Part shown: piece after piece, positions 6,421 to 8,045 of the stretch
How positions within the stretch are numbered: the stretch's first letter is position 1
How the letters are laid out: every line of letters begins with the position of its first letter
DNA from: Deltaproteobacteria bacterium
GTDB lineage: Bacteria > Desulfobacterota > Desulfobacteria > Desulfobacterales > SG8-13
DNA: 8,045 nucleotides
Direction of reading: 5' to 3'
Assembly: GCA_030670715.1 (NCBI GenBank)
Contig: DAOVBC010000089.1
Coordinates: forward strand, 1 to 8,045
The notes under the pieces: generated by a model
What the model was told of the DNA's origin: nothing
Seen by the model: only the letters and a program-made list of their open reading frames with translations
Databases searched by the model: none
Position numbers and translations under genes: made by a program

Positions 6421-7827
6421 TTATATTTCGACGGTAATATAATAACCCTGGTCAGCCCGTTGCAGAAGGATAATAATCGAGTTCTTGTGACGGTATTTTA
6501 CCACCGCCCGGGTGAAATCCTCCGTGTTTTGAAGCTGGATTTCATTGATGCGGCGGATGACATCTCCGCGCTTGGCACCGATACGGGCCAGGTAGGACTC
6601 GGGGTCAAGATCCGCAATCATCACACCGGTGCCGGCCGATATACTGTAGTGGCGGCGGCTGTTCATCGACAGATTCTCCACCTTGACACCCAGAAGCCGG
6701 AAGCCAAGATCCCGGGCAAGGGATCGCGGGAATTTGCCGGCGGCCACCTTAATGTTCGCCGTCTCGCCAGCACGCCAGATTTTAACCCTCAGGGTGTTTC
6801 CGGCTGAAAAACCTCTCATGGCAGTTTGGTAGTCATCATCTGAAACAATGGACCGATTTTCGATGGCGACGATGATGTCCCCCTCCCGCAGACCCGCTTT
6901 GGCGGCCGGGCTTCCGGCCTCTATTCCTTTGATGATGACACCACCATTGCGCGGGATTTTCAGATAACGGGCCAGTCCGGCATCGATATTTTGCACGGTG
7001 ATTCCAATCCAGGCTTCGATGACCTGTCCGTGCTGAATCAGATCGGATATAATTTTTTTGGCTTTGCTGATCGGTATGGCAAAACCGATTCCCTGGGCCT
7101 TGGCGTAGATGGCGGAGTTGATTCCGATCAACTCACCGTTGATATTCAGCAGGGGTCCGCCGCTGTTGCCGGGGTTGATGGAGGCATCGATCTGGATAAA
7201 TTCATGAAAAACCCTGTCATCGGTTCGTATGCTGCGGTTCAGCGCGCTGATCACCCCGGTGGTAACCGTATGGGAAAAGCCGAAGGGATTGCCTATGGCG
7301 ATAACAGTTTCACCGATCATAAGTTTGTTGCTGCTGCCCATCTCGATGGCCGGCAGGCGATCTTCCGACCGGATGCGCAGCACCGCTAGGTCGTAATCCG
7401 GATCAGCACCGACAATTTCGGCTTCAAATTCACGTTCATCCTGCAAAACAACTTTGATAGTACCGGAGTTGGCAATAACATGTGCGTTGGTGATGATCAG
7501 TCCGCGTTTGCCGTCGATGATCACACCGGATCCAAGTGCGCGTCTTTCCGGCCGGTGCTCATAATGCGGAGCAAAATAGTCCTTGAAAAAACTGTCAAAA
7601 AATGGATTTAAGTTAAATCCTGAAAACGGGTTGGCACGCTTGCGTACGGCAGCCTCTGAGCTTATATTTACAACTGCCGGACCGACCCTGCGGACGGCGG
7701 TCACAATCGGAGTTTCCCGATTGTAAGCCTGGCAGAGGCCATTTAATAAAACAGTCTGAAGTACAATAACGATGGCTATGCCAAGAAATGCTTTGTTAAT
7801 ATGGATTCTGGTGGTATATGCATGCAA
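6421..7827 (-). CDS. htrA: Periplasmic HtrA/Deg-family serine protease with two PDZ domains
   Basis: Likely degrades or refolds damaged envelope proteins. The product is 468 residues, close to E. coli DegP (474) and DegQ (455). A hydrophobic stretch (about 14-30) ending LCQA suggests a Sec signal peptide cleaved after Ala34; the lipobox is not canonical. The chymotrypsin-fold domain has GSGVIID (99-105), TNAHV with His116, DYDLAVL with Asp146 and GNSGGPL with Ser222, so the triad is complete. PDZ1 spans about 270-362 (GSPAAKAGLREGDII, from 305) and PDZ2 about 375-460 (ARIGAKRGDVIRRIN). The loop between the N-terminus and protease core is short and lacks the DegP cysteines; Cys32 is the only cysteine, so the mature protein would have none. 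This favours a DegQ-like form. The start is TTG, with AGGA 7 nt upstream (7835-7838); no in-frame ATG precedes residue 164. DegP/DegQ/MucD distinction is not safe from sequence alone. Confidence 0.93.
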   Translation of the reverse strand: MHAYTTRIHINKAFLGIAIVIVLQTVLLNGLCQAYNRETPIVTAVRRVGPAVVNISSEAAVRKRANPFSGFNLNPFFDSFFKDYFAPHYEHRPERRALGSGVIIDGKRGLIITNAHVIANSGTIKVVLQDEREFEAEIVGADPDYDLAVLRIRSEDRLPAIEMGSSNKLMIGETVIAIGNPFGFSHTVTTGVISALNRSIRTDDRVFHEFIQIDASINPGNSGGPLLNINGELIGINSAIYAKAQGIGFAIPISKAKKIISDLIQHGQVIEAWIGITVQNIDAGLARYLKIPRNGGVIIKGIEAGSPAAKAGLREGDIIVAIENRSIVSDDDYQTAMRGFSAGNTLRVKIWRAGETANIKVAAGKFPRSLARDLGFRLLGVKVENLSMNSRRHYSISAGTGVMIADLDPESYLARIGAKRGDVIRRINEIQLQNTEDFTRAVVKYRHKNSIIILLQRADQGYYITVEI

Positions 7828-7834
7828 TTTTATA

Positions 7835-7838
7835 TCCT
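7835..7838 (-). promoter_or_regulatory. Ribosome binding site supporting a TTG start
   Basis: On the minus strand TTAGGA places AGGA 7 nt before the TTG at 7827. A nearby ATG (in TTGCATGCA) is out of frame. The site plus the signal peptide just after it support TTG as the real initiation codon. Confidence 0.65.
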
Positions 7839-7867
7839 AAAGATTTGGGAAACGTATAATGTTGATG

Positions 7868-8045
7868 GTTTCGTAAAAAGTCTGAAATTCTTTTAAAGTG
7901 TCATTCCGGCGGGCCTGTGCCGGACCCCCAATCAAGTTGAGGGCAGGCCCGATCCGGTAGCCGGAATCCAGTGATTTCAGTATGTTCTGGATACCCCCGC
8001 ATCGCGGTGCGGGACAGGCTCCTCAGGTCCGGCATGACGAATTCG
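7868..8045. repeat. Palindromic MITE-like intergenic repeat, probably cut by window end
   Basis: It starts with GTTTCGTAAAAAGT (7868-7881, identical to 1-14). The body is a nest of inverted repeats: ATTCCGGC (7903-7910) pairs perfectly with GCCGGAAT (7960-7967). Inside it GGGCCTG (7911-7917) pairs with CAGGCCC (7944-7950), and CCCCCAA/TTGAGGG pairs further in. ATCCAG (7966-7971) pairs with CTGGAT (7987-7992). CCCGCA and TGCGGG around 7996-8013 form another stem. GTCATTCCGG (7900-7909) and CCGGCATGAC (8029-8038) match as outer arms at 9 of 10. No coding capacity is seen. From memory, related repeats are scattered in deltaproteobacterial genomes, often with TCGTAAAAAGTC-like ends, so the right end may lie beyond 8045. 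Confidence 0.65.

Overview
This 8,045-base window looks like bacterial chromosome from a Gram-negative anaerobe, most likely a sulfate-reducer-type deltaproteobacterium (Desulfobacterota, Desulfobacteraceae-like). The evidence is a GyrB with the Gram-negative toprim insertion, an unusual methanogen/delta-type thymidylate synthase, and an intergenic repeat of the 'GTCATTCCGG...CCGGAATCCAG' kind, which I recall as common in that group. The taxonomic call is inference; there is no rRNA or other direct marker.

Layout. Bases 1-284 are strongly AT-rich and non-coding. They carry a plausible dnaN promoter, two imperfect DnaA-box-like 9-mers and a palindrome, which fits a dnaA-dnaN/replication-origin neighbourhood, although dnaA itself is not in view. 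Next come dnaN (sliding clamp, 285-1406) and gyrB (gyrase B, 1403-3856) on the plus strand, overlapping by ATGA with no recF between them. After 42 bp a thymidylate synthase gene follows (3899-4690). These three form a probable replication/DNA-precursor operon: clamp, supercoiling enzyme and dTMP supply.

The other half runs on the minus strand and converges on the first: asnS (asparaginyl-tRNA synthetase, 4824-6206) and an HtrA/DegQ-type periplasmic serine protease (6421-7827, TTG start). The two gaps flanking asnS each hold an inverted pair of degenerate short tandem repeats: heptamers of the GGTTAGT type downstream of asnS and octamers of the GGAGTATT type upstream. The right edge (7868-8045) is a palindromic, MITE-like repeat that may be cut by the window end. 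It opens with a 14-base sequence identical to bases 1-14 of the window, and 10 bases of that motif recur just after gyrB.

The protein-coding content is mostly conserved housekeeping. The points worth attention are the non-canonical thymidylate synthase, the recF-less dnaN-gyrB junction and the three kinds of structured intergenic repeat. I see no defence system, CRISPR array, tRNA or rRNA, and nothing that I would call a new system.
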